Shown piece after piece: positions 47,093 through 57,700 of a DNA stretch of 64,000 nt. The stretch is from Hemileia vastatrix. Its lineage: Eukaryota > Basidiomycota > Pucciniomycetes > Pucciniales > Zaghouaniaceae. The stretch is taken from NCBI GenBank assembly GCA_030280995.1, contig JASXTE010000015.1, forward strand, positions 21,968,501 through 22,032,500, given 5' to 3'. Positions within the stretch are counted from its first letter, which is position 1. Each line of letters starts with the position of its first letter. The notes beneath the pieces are model-generated. The model was not told where the DNA came from and made no database searches. It saw nothing but the letters and a program-made list of their open reading frames with translations. A program made the position numbers and the translations under genes.

Positions 47093-48540
47093 ACATTTTC
47101 AATATTTTGACCAGGCATGTTTACATTCTTTTTTACTTATTTCTTCTACTTTTTAATCTTTTTTCTTGTTATGTGCCAGTTTCATAATGCCTCCCAGACA
47201 TTCCAAATCTCAAAAGGTAACTCAAAAATCTGCTTCTTCACAAAAGTCTCCTCGTAAAGCAAGGATTACATATAAAAAAATCAGTGACTTTTTCTATTAC
47301 TTACAACTGTTTTTACAGAATTGAAAACTATGTTTCAGCTAATATTTTATGGAAGTGAACTCTGTTCTTCGCCCGAAGAACAGAGTTCATCCTCCTATTT
47401 TCACACTCTGTTTGCACCAATCTCCATCCCTTTCAATTCTATCAACACATGCTTGTCTTCCCTCCCCATGCCTTTTGCTATCCTCCCAGCCCCATTGTAT
47501 GCCATCCTCTTTTAAAGGTAACTCAAAAATCTGCTTCGTCACAAAAGTCTCCTCGTAAAGCAAGGATTACATATAAAAAAAATCAGTGACTTTTTCTATT
47601 ACTTACAACTGTTTTTACAGAATTGAAAACTATGTTTCAGCTAATATTTTATGGAAGTGAACTCTGTTCTTCGCCCGAAGAACAGAGTTCATCCTCCTAT
47701 TTTCACATTCTGTTTGCACCAATCTCCAACATTTTCAATATTTTGACCAGGCATGTTTACATTCTTTTTTACTTATTTCTTCTACTTTTTAATCTTTTTT
47801 CTTGTTATGTGCCAGTTTCATAATGCCTCCCAGACATTCCAAATCTCAAAAGGTAACTCAAAAATCTGCTTCGTCACAAAAGTCTCCTCGTAAAGCAAGG
47901 ATTACATAGAAAAAAAATCAGTGACTTTTTCTATTACTTACAACTGTTTTTACAGAATTGAAAACTATGTTTCAGCTAATATTTTATGGAAGTGAACTCT
48001 GTTCTTCGCCCGAAGAACAGAGTTCATCCTCCTATTTTCACATTCTGTTTGCACCTATCTCCAACATTTTCAATATTTTGACCAGGCATGTTTACATTCT
48101 TTTTTACTTATTTCTTCTACTTTTTAATCTTTTTTCTTGTTATGTGCCAGTTTCATAATGCCTCCCAGACATTCCAAATCTCAAAGGGTAACTCAAAAAT
48201 CTGCTTCGTCACAAAAGTCTCCTCGTAAAGCAAGGATTACATAGAAAAAAAATCAGTGACTTTTTCTATTACTTACAACTGTTTTTACAGAATTGAAAAC
48301 TATGTTTCAGCTAATATTTTATGGAAGTGAACTCTGTTCTTCGCCCGAAGAACAGAGTTCATCCTCCTATTTTCACACTCTGTTTGCACCAATCTCCATC
48401 CCTTTCAATTCTATCAACACATGCTTGTCTTCCCTCCCCATGCCTTTCGCTATCCTCCCAGCCCCATTGTATGCCATCCTCTTTTGATCCCCATTTCACC
48501 CCTCTCAACCTCTCCCAGACCCTTTTCTTCATTTAAAATG
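47093..48540 (+). repeat. 335-bp tandem array with a perfect hairpin in each unit
   Basis: About four units, with the marker ATGTTTCAGCTAATATTTTA at 47327, 47629, 47964 and 48299 (spacing 302, 335, 335). Three units contain ATGCCTCCCAGACATTCCAA (47187, 47823 and 48158), which opens a basic frame (MPPRHSKSQK) that runs into stops. Each of the four contains a perfect 15-bp inverted repeat with a 2-bp loop (GAACTCTGTTCTTCG-CC-CGAAGAACAGAGTTC) at about 47357, 47659, 47994 and 48329. The array occupies the position expected for the accessory Myb-like gene of the element. Confidence 0.85.
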
Positions 48541-48774
48541 CCTCGGAACCCTTAATCTTCCCTTCCAACTCTTTCCCAACCTTTGAGTGACTGAAAAAAT
48601 ATGTGTTTGCTGAAAATATGCGATTTCATGTTGAGTTGATGAAAGAAAACACAGAGAGAAAAAAAAATAAGACTTTAACAGCAAATTCAAAAACCAAAAA
48701 AATATGCAAAAAAATTTTCCATTCTCAGTGAATAATACATGCAAATTGATAATTTGAAGAGAAAGAGAAAAAAA

Positions 48775-50034
48775 TTAAAATTGCGTTGAAAAATGTTGGA
48801 GTGTTATTGGAAGGATTTTCGCCCTTATACTAGTTGATTGAGAAATAGAAGTGTTGGATATAGTCGGAGGTGAATCAACTTGTTCATCTTCATACAGCTC
48901 TAACCATTGATCTTTGAGGTCAGCAAGTAGGTTATGAAGTATAGTGCAACACAGAATCCAGTTGATCACCGCCTCCATTTCAGATTTATTTCTAAGAGGA
49001 CTTCTTAATTCCCTTAAACTAGAAAAACGGCCTTTCAAGATTCCAATAGAATGTTCAATACGGACTCTTGACTTTGCCAAATGATTGTTGAATTTGGCAT
49101 TTTGACTGTCTTCTGAAGCTGCTCCCCGAAAAGCAGGAAGTACATACTTTCCATTCACATAAGCAGAATCTGCAAGAAGATACTGATTTTCATCAAAGAA
49201 TTTTTCAGGTTCATTTGAAATATGCATTCTTTGGAAGACGTAGGAGTCATGACATGAGCCAGGATAGCCAGCGAAGAATGATATAAATTTTTTGTTTACG
49301 TCACATATAAGCTGAACATTAATTGAATATCTATAAAGAAGATATATTTGTTTGTGTTAGTTTCAAGGAGGATGAAAGGAGTTAAAAATAATCTACCTCT
49401 TTTTACGGTCAAAGTAATTGTTTCCACCTTGAGCAGGTTTCTGGCTCAAAGGAATAGTAGTACCATCAACAAAACCAATACATCCTGGGAAGCCCTCTGC
49501 TTGCATAACCTGAGATGATTCAAGTTGCTCTTCTTTTATTGGCCAGGTGAGAAGTTGAGATTCCAAGGAGTTGATGGCAGTGATACATTGTTTGGTATAA
49601 GTGTTAACTGAACCATACCCTAAATCAAAGACATTTTCTAAACGTTTCAAAGCGGCTCCATTACCATTTGAACCCAAACGACATAGTGTGATGGCCAATT
49701 GAATTGAAGGATGTCGTTGTTCTTTTTGAGAATTATTGTGAAATATGGGATGATCCTGAATAAGCTCAAGCAATTTAAGGAAACATTCCTGAGAAGTCCT
49801 GAACAGCTGTCTAAAACTGGGTGTAGATAGGTTAAGAAGTGTTTGGATGGTGTACTTGGGGGTATGAAGTACTTCAGGCTTTCTGGGAAGAAGGTAACGT
49901 TTCCTGGCCATTTTTGATAAAATGACAAAATCTTCTTCTAGATCAGAATCGGAATCAGAGTCCAAGAGCAGTTCAAGCGCCATGAAAGTCATTGCTTTAT
50001 GTAATTTATCACGATTTGAAAGTGAGGAAGGCAT
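48775..50034 (-). CDS. PIF/Harbinger DDE transposase, two exons
   Basis: Exons 49397-50034 and 48775-49330 join in phase across a 66-bp intron (GTAGAT..TTTATAG) to give 397 aa. An acidic SDSDSDLEED stretch lies near the N-terminus, followed by a helix-turn-helix-like part. The DDE_4 catalytic domain has D190 (GFVDGTTIPLS), D267 (LLADSAY) and E305 (RIEHSIGILKGRF), plus the conserved GSCHDSYVF block. The length is usual for this family. It would cut and re-insert the 3.5-kb element, normally with a Myb-like partner that is not intact here. All catalytic residues are present and I see no internal stop, so it may still be active, perhaps using a partner encoded elsewhere. Confidence 0.88.
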
Positions 50035-50189
50035 GACTCTTATATGATATGATATGAAGATGTAAGTGATGTACGATGTTTTGAGTTATGAAGTGTTATT
50101 CTGCGGAGTGCTGCGTATGAATGGGATGATGCTGACAAATCAGTGAAATGGGACTTGATGGTGAAATCAGCACTTTTGGTTGAGAAAGT

Positions 50190-50328
50190 GCGGATTTGAG
50201 TGAAATAAGTGACTTATTTCATTTTGAAATCCACCAGTATTGGGGCTAGTGTGTTTTGGAAATCCGCACTTATTTAAGTGCGGATTTGGTCAAATTTAAG
50301 TGCGGATTTGCCAGAACTGACACCCCCT
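50190..50328 (-). repeat. Right TIR and subterminal repeats of the Harbinger element
   Basis: AAGTGCGGATTT occurs at about 50194, 50275 and 50298, and AAATCCGCACTT near 50259, ending in GCCAGAACTGACACCCCCT. The clustered motif is a likely binding site for the transposase or its Myb-like partner. Confidence 0.8.
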
Positions 50329-50331
50329 ATT

Positions 50332-52490
50332 ATGCCTATGATGATAAAATAAGTAATATTAGTAATTTCTAGAAATAATTTTTAACAAGAAAGCCAATAT
50401 TAAAATCTAAACCATTAATATGGGAAGGATGAGTTGATCTCACTTTCCAATTAATTTGACTGCCAGCTCTGTTGGTGTGGCACTGAACATATTTTACATG
50501 AATTACATAAGTAAAAAAACAAAATAACATAAAATCTTTAGATATATCTCACCTTTTAGCTTGATTTTTTGTATTTAAGTATTTTTAAATACCTGAATAA
50601 ATATATTTAATTATTAAAAATTCAAGAAAAAAATTATAATATGCCTTAAAATACAAATCAATTGTTAATGCAGTAAGAGGAAAAACTCTTTGATTTATCT
50701 TGATTACTGAATAAGCTTGATGAAGATGAATATATCTACTTTTAAAAAAATATATATCTAACTTTTAATGGAACTTAGATTGAACTCCCAATTCCATTCT
50801 GTTTCTGATTGCTGTTGAAGATAAGTTAAACTGTGAAATTTTCTTTTATTTTTTTTCAAATTTAATGTTTTATTTTATAATGTATAAAAATGTATATTTC
50901 TTTATCAACAAGATTTATATTAAATAATACATAAAATTCTGGAAATAAGTACAACTATAGATGACTTTAGAAAAAATTTAAATTCCACAAATGAGCATGT
51001 TTATTTTCACACAGTATAATATGATTTCTTTAATATGATAGATAAAGAGCAGCTCAAAACTTAGTCTTATAGATCTATCTTATGTAATAAAATAAGTCCC
51101 ATTTCTGGTTTATATTTAAACTAATCTGATAGAAAATCATTCTTGATTTAAATTAAAACTATACAGCTCCTTTTGAGTATTAAATTATTTTTTAGATGGA
51201 TATGTCTTAGTTTATGACAAAAATTAAGGCAATTTCTGGTTTAACTTTCAAATTGAAACATTTTTTTTATGAATTGAAATTTCATTATAAAAAAATCTGT
51301 CAAAAACAATTTTTCCTTCTAAATATTTGAAATTCTTCTTGTTGAACTTACTTTTATTATAAATATATTTATTCAAGTATTTCTATTTTATAAAGGAATT
51401 AACTAAGAGTATATATGTAGTCTTTTGTTGGTCAAAAGAATATCAAATATAGTGTATAGTATAGCTTTACTTGTTTTAAAAATGAAAATTTACTTTTTTA
51501 CTTAATAATTTTAGTATTTTATTACTATTAAGCATTAAAAAATCTTTAAACTTTATTTTTTTACCTGAAAATGATGTGGAAATTTTAAGATGTGATTTAC
51601 CCTTGTGAAATATTTTGTCCCAGAAAGCAAGCATGTGCACTTTCAACTTTGTACTCTATTTAATCTTTAAAAGAAAGATATTAAAATATAACAAATATAA
51701 TTTTATGATATTTTCTTGAATTTATATTAATTACAATATAATTCTTCTAATATATAAATTTTCTAAGGGAAGAGCTAAAGATATTGATCATTTATATTTT
51801 AAACAGAATTTTATATTAAATTTTTCTATAGAAAAACTGGTATAATGATTAAAAAAATCTCCTACTCAATATTCAGAAGAGTCACTGAAAAATAATACAG
51901 CATAAAATTCCAACTTGAATCTGATATATTCACATAAAAAAAATTAATAAAATTTTTTGTATGAGCTTCAGAAGAAAAATGTTATTGAAAAAAATGGTAT
52001 TGCCACACAAATCCAATTTCAAATTAAATTTTAATAAGTAGTTCTTGTTTTGTTATGATTTCCATTTGAAAATTTGAGATTATTTTTATGTATAATTTTT
52101 TTCAAAATAAAAATTAACTAACTATTGATTCATTTTTTTCTTTAAATGGGATCAATTTACTACCCAAAGTAATCTTACAAAAAATAAATGAGAAAAAATA
52201 AAATCAAGATTCAGAATTTCAGACATTCATTGTATTTAGTTAAGATATATTATATATTTATTAAGTATTTTTGGAATCACTATAGCTATAAGAAGGTAGA
52301 AATTATTTTCCTTTAAATTTCAATAATTTTGCTACATGAAAAAGGTGCAAAAACATGATTCAAGTATACCACTTGAAGAATTAAAATTATTTGAAGATAC
52401 AAAATCAATTATTTTTTATTTATTATTGATCAGCACAAAGAAACTATGAAAGTGCTCTATTGAGTTAAAAATTAATCAATATCACATAAC
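50332..52490. other. Very AT-rich interval, no gene seen
   Basis: Homopolymer A and T runs dominate. I found no reading frame with protein-like composition, no splice structure and no clear repeat. It is interior sequence of the 26-kb element. Confidence 0.6.
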
Positions 52491-52496
52491 TCAGGT

Positions 52497-52862
52497 TTTT
52501 CTTTTCTTTTTCTTTTCTTTTTCTTTTCTTTTTCTTTTCTTTTTCTTTTCTTTTTCTTTTCTTTTTCTTTTCTTTTTCTTTTCTTTTTCTTTTCTTTTTC
52601 TTTTCTTTTTCTTTTCTTTTTCTTTTCTTTTTCTTTTCTTTTCTTTTTCTTTTCTTTTTCTTTTCTTTTTCTTTTCTTTTTCTTTTCTTTTTCTTTTCTT
52701 TTTCTTTTCTTTTTCTTTTCTTTTTCTTTTCTTTTTCTTTTCTTTTTCTTTTCTTTTTCTTTTCTTTTTCTTTTCTTTTTCTTTTCTTTTCTTTTCTTTT
52801 CTTTTCTTTTCTTTTCTTTTCTTTTCTTTTCTTTTCTTTTCTTTTCTTTTCCTTTTCCTTTT

Positions 52863-52897
<35 letters not shown>
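52497..52897. repeat. Long (CTTTTCTTTT)n microsatellite with a poly-T tail
   Basis: About 360 bp of TTTTC units in a TTTTCTTTTTC pattern, collapsing to pure TTTTC units near 52785 and ending in a T run of about 33. The reverse strand gives a false Lys/Glu/Arg reading frame (52465-52983). Confidence 0.97.
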
Positions 52898-52898
<1 letters not shown>

Positions 52899-53415
52899 GT
52901 TTTGTGTGTGTGTTTTTACTTAGTGCTAGATCTAAACATTTAAAAAAATCCTGATGGTTCAATGTGCTTCTCCTATAATTCATTTAAGTTCAACAAATCA
53001 TATTTTTCAATCTAAAAATTCTTCTATGAAATACAACACAACTTCAGTTTATATGGTTTTTATGAAAATATTACTATTTTTAATTCTCAATGAACAATTT
53101 TTTTGACTTTTCAAAAGGTACATATAAGCTTTCATATGTTTAAAAAAAGATTTTTTAAAATACTAAATCAATTTAAAGATGATAACTTTAGAATTAATAA
53201 TCTATTTTTCTGTAATTTTATTGATAGAATAGAATTGAAAAATAAGATAATGAAAAAGAAATTTGTGTTGAGAAGATTCTTAAACTCTCCTTATTGTGAT
53301 TTCTAATCAGAGTTTATTGAAGTTTCACAATTATTTCAGTAAAGATTCATCCATCATTAATGAAGAGTTCAGCATGAGTTCCATCTGACTTCCATCTGAG
53401 TTCTACCTGACTTTA

Positions 53416-53459
53416 AGTTGAGGACTTGCTAGCAAGTCCCCCCCAAATATTGTGTGGTG
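53416..53459 (-). repeat. Right terminal inverted repeat of the 26-kb element
   Basis: Read inward on the minus strand: CACCACACAATATTTGGGGG, then GGACTTGCTAGCAAGTCC, then TCAAC. It matches 27481-27524 over most positions. Confidence 0.75.
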
Positions 53460-53746
53460 AATGAAAACAACAGCTTTAAGTCTGCTTAAAAATCATGGAG
53501 CCTTATGTTTAAGGTTCTTAAGATTACCTTGACATATTCCAACTTAATATTAAGTACATAAGACTTATACAAGGTGGATATATGTGTGTATATAAGGTAT
53601 TATAATGGCATATATTGTGTTTACTCATTAATTTCACTTATGTATACAACTTCTGTACCTTTATTTATTGTTCCCCTATGTACTACATGTGTTTAACATA
53701 AATTATAAGCGATTTCCATATAGTCCTGGGAATATCCAGGCTGAAA
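53460..53746 (-). repeat. Family-A solo LTR, right part (287 bp)
   Basis: AATGAAAACAACAGCTTTAA continues the LTR exactly where the left half stops at 27480; compare AATGAATATAACAGCTTTAA at 33388. It ends CCAGGCTGAAA and is followed by ATGTC, the duplicate of 26266-26270. With the left half it makes about 1494 bp. Confidence 0.8.
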
Positions 53747-54147
53747 ATGTCTCACCTCCTCTTTCCTCACTGATCTCTTCATCAATTCAGGTAATGTATA
53801 CTTTTCTCTCCATGTTCCACTCTACTCCAATTATTCCTTCATGCCAATTTATATTCACCTTAGGTATTGGTCTCTCATCTGATATAAAGCTAGCGCTTGT
53901 ATCATCTTACTTCACCTAAGTGTGGGTTCTTATAATTCTGAGTTATCAATACTAAAACTGTCAACATTTTCTCATCTTCCTGTATTGTTTCCCATTAAGG
54001 ACACTTTTCACATATTCCATCCATTAAACTCAAACTTATTAATCCAAGCAAGGAAATACATACTTTATCATCATTAATTAAAACCATTCTCCTACCCCAT
54101 CTATTTCTCCTCCCATATCTATCTCTCTCTCTCTCTTTTCCTCTTCT

Positions 54148-54192
54148 CCCCCCCCCCCCCCCCCCCCCCCCCCCCACACACACACATACATA
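54148..54192. repeat. Run of 28 C followed by (CA)n
   Basis: A homopolymer of 28 C (54148-54175) passes directly into ACACACACACATACATACAT. The G-rich minus strand could form a quadruplex. Exact lengths in such runs are often unreliable in assemblies. Confidence 0.9.
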
Positions 54193-54448
54193 CATCATAA
54201 AAAATACATATTTACATATATATATACATCACATCAGCAACCTATAGACAACCAAGTCCCTCCATAACAACAACAAGAAATAAAAATAAAAAAAAGACGG
54301 CAAATAGATAAACAAAAAAAACTCCCCATCCATGAAACAAAGACAGATACAAAGAATGAGTGAAAGCACCAAATCATTTCCTCTTCTCTTCTTTTTTCCT
54401 TAATGTTTATACTCATATGTTCCCTCCTTCCCCTCTCTCTACTAATCC

Positions 54449-54476
<28 letters not shown>
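54449..54476. repeat. Poly-A run of about 28
   Basis: A homopolymer A tract in the POL2 downstream region (poly-T on the coding strand), between CTAATCC and GTCATCAT. Confidence 0.9.
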
Positions 54477-54479
<3 letters not shown>

Positions 54480-54733
54480 ATCATAAACATTCATGAACCA
54501 GGAACAAACATCCATAAATATCCAGATCACATACTTTACCAGAATAACCTTAATCAAGCAACAGTATCATCACTCTCTTCCAATCTTCTCTTCCCCTCCT
54601 CCCTTTCTACATATACATAAATAACTTCAAATGTCTCCTACAACATTAAACGATATAAAAAGTATTTACTTATCAATAAATATTCTTAGCCAAGAAAAAA
54701 AAAACGCTCACCCACACTTCCCATCAAAACATT

Positions 54734-57700
54734 TCATTTTGCTTGGACATGAATTAAATACCAATCCACCACATCCAACAAAAGATTCAATTCATGAACC
54801 TCAGCCACATTCTTTGCCACTTTTAACCATTGTCCAACTTGATCTACTCCACAACCACCCAAAGCGTTTCCACATAATTCAAATTCCCCAGAGCAATGAC
54901 ATTGCAAACTTAATTCATGAGATCGAACTTGTTTACAACGATTACATCTTAAATCTTGTAATTGATAAACCGTGATTTGCTTTGCAATTTGTTCAATTAA
55001 ACTGGCTTCAATAGCTTCTTTATCATGTTCTTGTCCACAGTTAGTACATTCCCAACCATTGCTATGATGATCAGCTCCACTACCCGTTCTGGCCAACACT
55101 TGAGGATTGATAATTAAATCTGGATCCCTACACAAATCAAACGTTCTCATTATATTACAATAAGAGCAAATCACCATCGGTGCCTTAAACGTCATACAAG
55201 GATTCCTAAACACCGCTTCACTACTAAATTCTCTAACCCTCAACAAATCCAACAAATTCCTTTTCAAGATCTGAACCTGAGGTCCAGCTACGGTTGCTAA
55301 TTCCATCACAAAACAAACCATCTTCACGAATTCTAAAATCGGTTTCTTTAATACTAAATGAGACCCAGCTAATTGAGGAAATTCAAATTGATCTCGAAGG
55401 TCTCTTCTAGCAGCTGCTTCAGCTTGTCTTCGTTGCATGGAAGTAATCAATTTAAAAAGTTGTCGAGTATATTTTTGACTGATAAGTTCTTGAATAAGTG
55501 TGATTTCAGCAGTTTGCTTCGAATCTTGTTCAGTCGAATCATCTTTTTCAATCACTTTTAGTACCTCCCGATCATCATCATCATCTCCATCTCCTTGCCC
55601 AATCCTCATAGCTTGAAGATGACATTGATGAAGATCGTGAATAAATAAACACACAACATGTAAGAAATCTTGTTGTAACGCAGGCGGTAAAAAATTAACA
55701 ATATTCCAATGCATATCAACCCGTTCAACAGGTTCATGTTCATCATCATCATCATCATCTTCTCCCTCTTCTCCATTTTCTTCCGTCGAATGCTCTGGAT
55801 GATTGTTTTCATTTTGATTTTTTCTTCTTGCCCTTGACACCCTTTTAGACTTTCTCTCACTTTTGATTTGGGAAGGATCTTCACAAACAATTCCAGCAAA
55901 ATTAGCAGAATCCATCCAAACCAACTGATCCCAGAACCTGACAATATCTAATTCCAAATACCTAAACAAATCTCTTCCATTAACAGCTGTCACGATATAT
56001 TGTGAATAACCAAGAGCCATGGCAGAAGAAGGTTTAGACGTATGAAGAAAGATCTTGCTGAAATCAGCATAAACGACATGAGCTCCCAGTCTACGAAATT
56101 CAGCCAAAAGTTGTGAAAACACTTTCAACATTAACCCATACACAAAACGCTGTAAAGCAGGATCAAACATTTTCGAACCAGGTGAACTCAACCACCTCCA
56201 AAAATGTCGAATTAACCCTCTATGATGATCACCTTCCGGTCTCAAACTTTCAATCATCCAACTTTTAACCATCGACCTCATCAAAGCAAAGGTTTGGACA
56301 GGTAAATCTGCATCTCCCAGTAAGATTGGCGCATTCACTTTGCCTTTAGAATACTCATCTAAATTATGTGAAGTAGATTCAAATCCAAGAGACTGGCCAC
56401 CTTCAGTACCTTCCAACTCATATACTAGTGCAGCTTGTAAAACCGCATCAATAGCAAGATCTTTAATATTCAGTTCCAAGCAAGCATTTGAATGAGCTCC
56501 AGGATGAGAAATTTCAGGATTTGATAACGTCCCATTAATCAAATGTGAATGATTATCCTCTTCTCTACCGCCTAAATCGGGCCGAGACGAAGCTGACCAC
56601 CAAATCACATGATCCGTTTTCATCAATTTAATAGCAAATTCAAGATCCATCAAAAACACAGCTGAATCTCGTTCGAAATTGCAAATCGGCACCTCAAACC
56701 GATCAGCTTGTTGAATGCGCTCATATAGATAACCAGATGCTCTAATAAAATGTTGAACCATTCGTTCAGATGCAAACTTTTGCCAACCAAATGCATCGAA
56801 GGCATTATCAGCACGACTGGAGCTGATCATAAAAATAGGAAATTTAGATGTGGCTGAAGCGTATTGTTCATAATACCGTCGTTCGCGCGTTGAATGAATG
56901 ACAAGAACCGATCCACCCATCGTTTTCTGAGCACCTAATGCTGTTAATTCTCGATTAAGAGCTTTGAATAAAGAGATGTGATTTTCGCTATGAGTTACAT
57001 CAAATGGCATCGTCTCAAGATATTCAAATACTCCCGGCTCCGATTTAATTTGATCCATTCGTGATCTGAGAGCTCCTTCATAATATCGAGCCAATTGTGT
57101 GGAACTCACACTTGAATTATGGCCAGTGAGAAAAAACTTGCATTGGGGAGGAGAATGTGGAACAAAGAGACCTATTGCATGACGTGTGCCACTGCTAAAA
57201 TGATAAACAAGTATATATCGAGCTGCTCTTCCACAATTCAAGTAAGGGACTTTACTAGTGGTTGAATGATCAGGTTTAGAAAGATCAAACAGATGAAACC
57301 CTCTATCAAGACCACTTGCTAAAGAAACATGAGCATCACGAGCAATCATACATGAAGAACCTAAATGCATTAGAGCACGGGTCATTAAAGGTAATTGTAA
57401 TTCATAAACTCCATCAACATCAGGATGACTGATCATTTCTGAATATCTAGAAGCTTCTTCAATATAATGCTGTTCGGGGACTGTTATCTCAAGTAATTCA
57501 AATCTTGGATGAGACCGTGGAAGGGTTCGAGTGACTGATTGAACTTGACATGATGAGGGAATCAAACCATCTGGAGGAATCCTCTTGAAATTAATGTAAA
57601 ACCTTCTAGGCACAAACAACTTGACGCATTGAATTGTACTTTTAATCATTAACCATAACCGAAATTCACCTGGTCTCAATTCATTTGGTAGAATTTGAAC

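Larger units (their letters stand above)
46831..50328 (-). mobile_element. PIF/Harbinger-type DNA transposon
   Basis: 3498 bp with perfect terminal inverted repeats AGGGGGTGTCAGTTCTGGCA..(inverse)..CCCCCT, running on through AAATCCGCACTTAAAT, and a 3-bp target duplication ATT (46828-46830 and 50329-50331). It carries a two-exon DDE transposase on the minus strand and, on the + strand, what seems to be the start of the usual Myb-like accessory gene. That start has been multiplied into a tandem array, and the rest is gone. It is nested within the 26-kb element. Confidence 0.88.
27481..53459. mobile_element. 26-kb TIR element, CACTA-like, carrying nested transposons
   Basis: It begins CACCACACAATAT (27481) and ends with the inverted ATATTGTGTGGTG (53459). 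The two ends remain alignable for about 45 bp, including a small palindrome in each: GACTTTCTAGAAAGTC at 27502 and GGACTTGCTAGCAAGTCC at 53422. It splits a family-A LTR, whose parts share AAT at the break (27478-27480 and 53460-53462), which fits a 3-bp target duplication. CAC-initial ends plus a 3-bp duplication are typical of the CACTA/EnSpm group. A decayed Tnp2/KDZ-like region near 44700-46250 agrees with this. Without the nested chromovirus and Harbinger copies the host element is about 12.7 kb. Confidence 0.7.
53752..54733. other. Intergenic region and POL2 3' flank
   Basis: Pyrimidine-rich, with simple repeats and no gene. It should contain the POL2 terminator and poly(A) site (minus strand) in the 54400-54730 part. 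I could not pick a specific signal. Confidence 0.6.

Noticed and set aside
47321..48487. Four near-identical + strand frames starting MKTMFQLIF
   Set aside because: They lie across the repeated hairpin of a tandem array; identity comes from recent duplication and the codon pattern is not protein-like.
52465..52983. Open frame of 172 codons made of Lys, Glu and Arg
   Set aside because: It is the reverse reading of the TTTTC microsatellite and has no other protein feature.
54360..54975. + strand frames overlapping the POL2 3' end
   Set aside because: They are antisense to the POL2 coding region and its downstream simple repeats.
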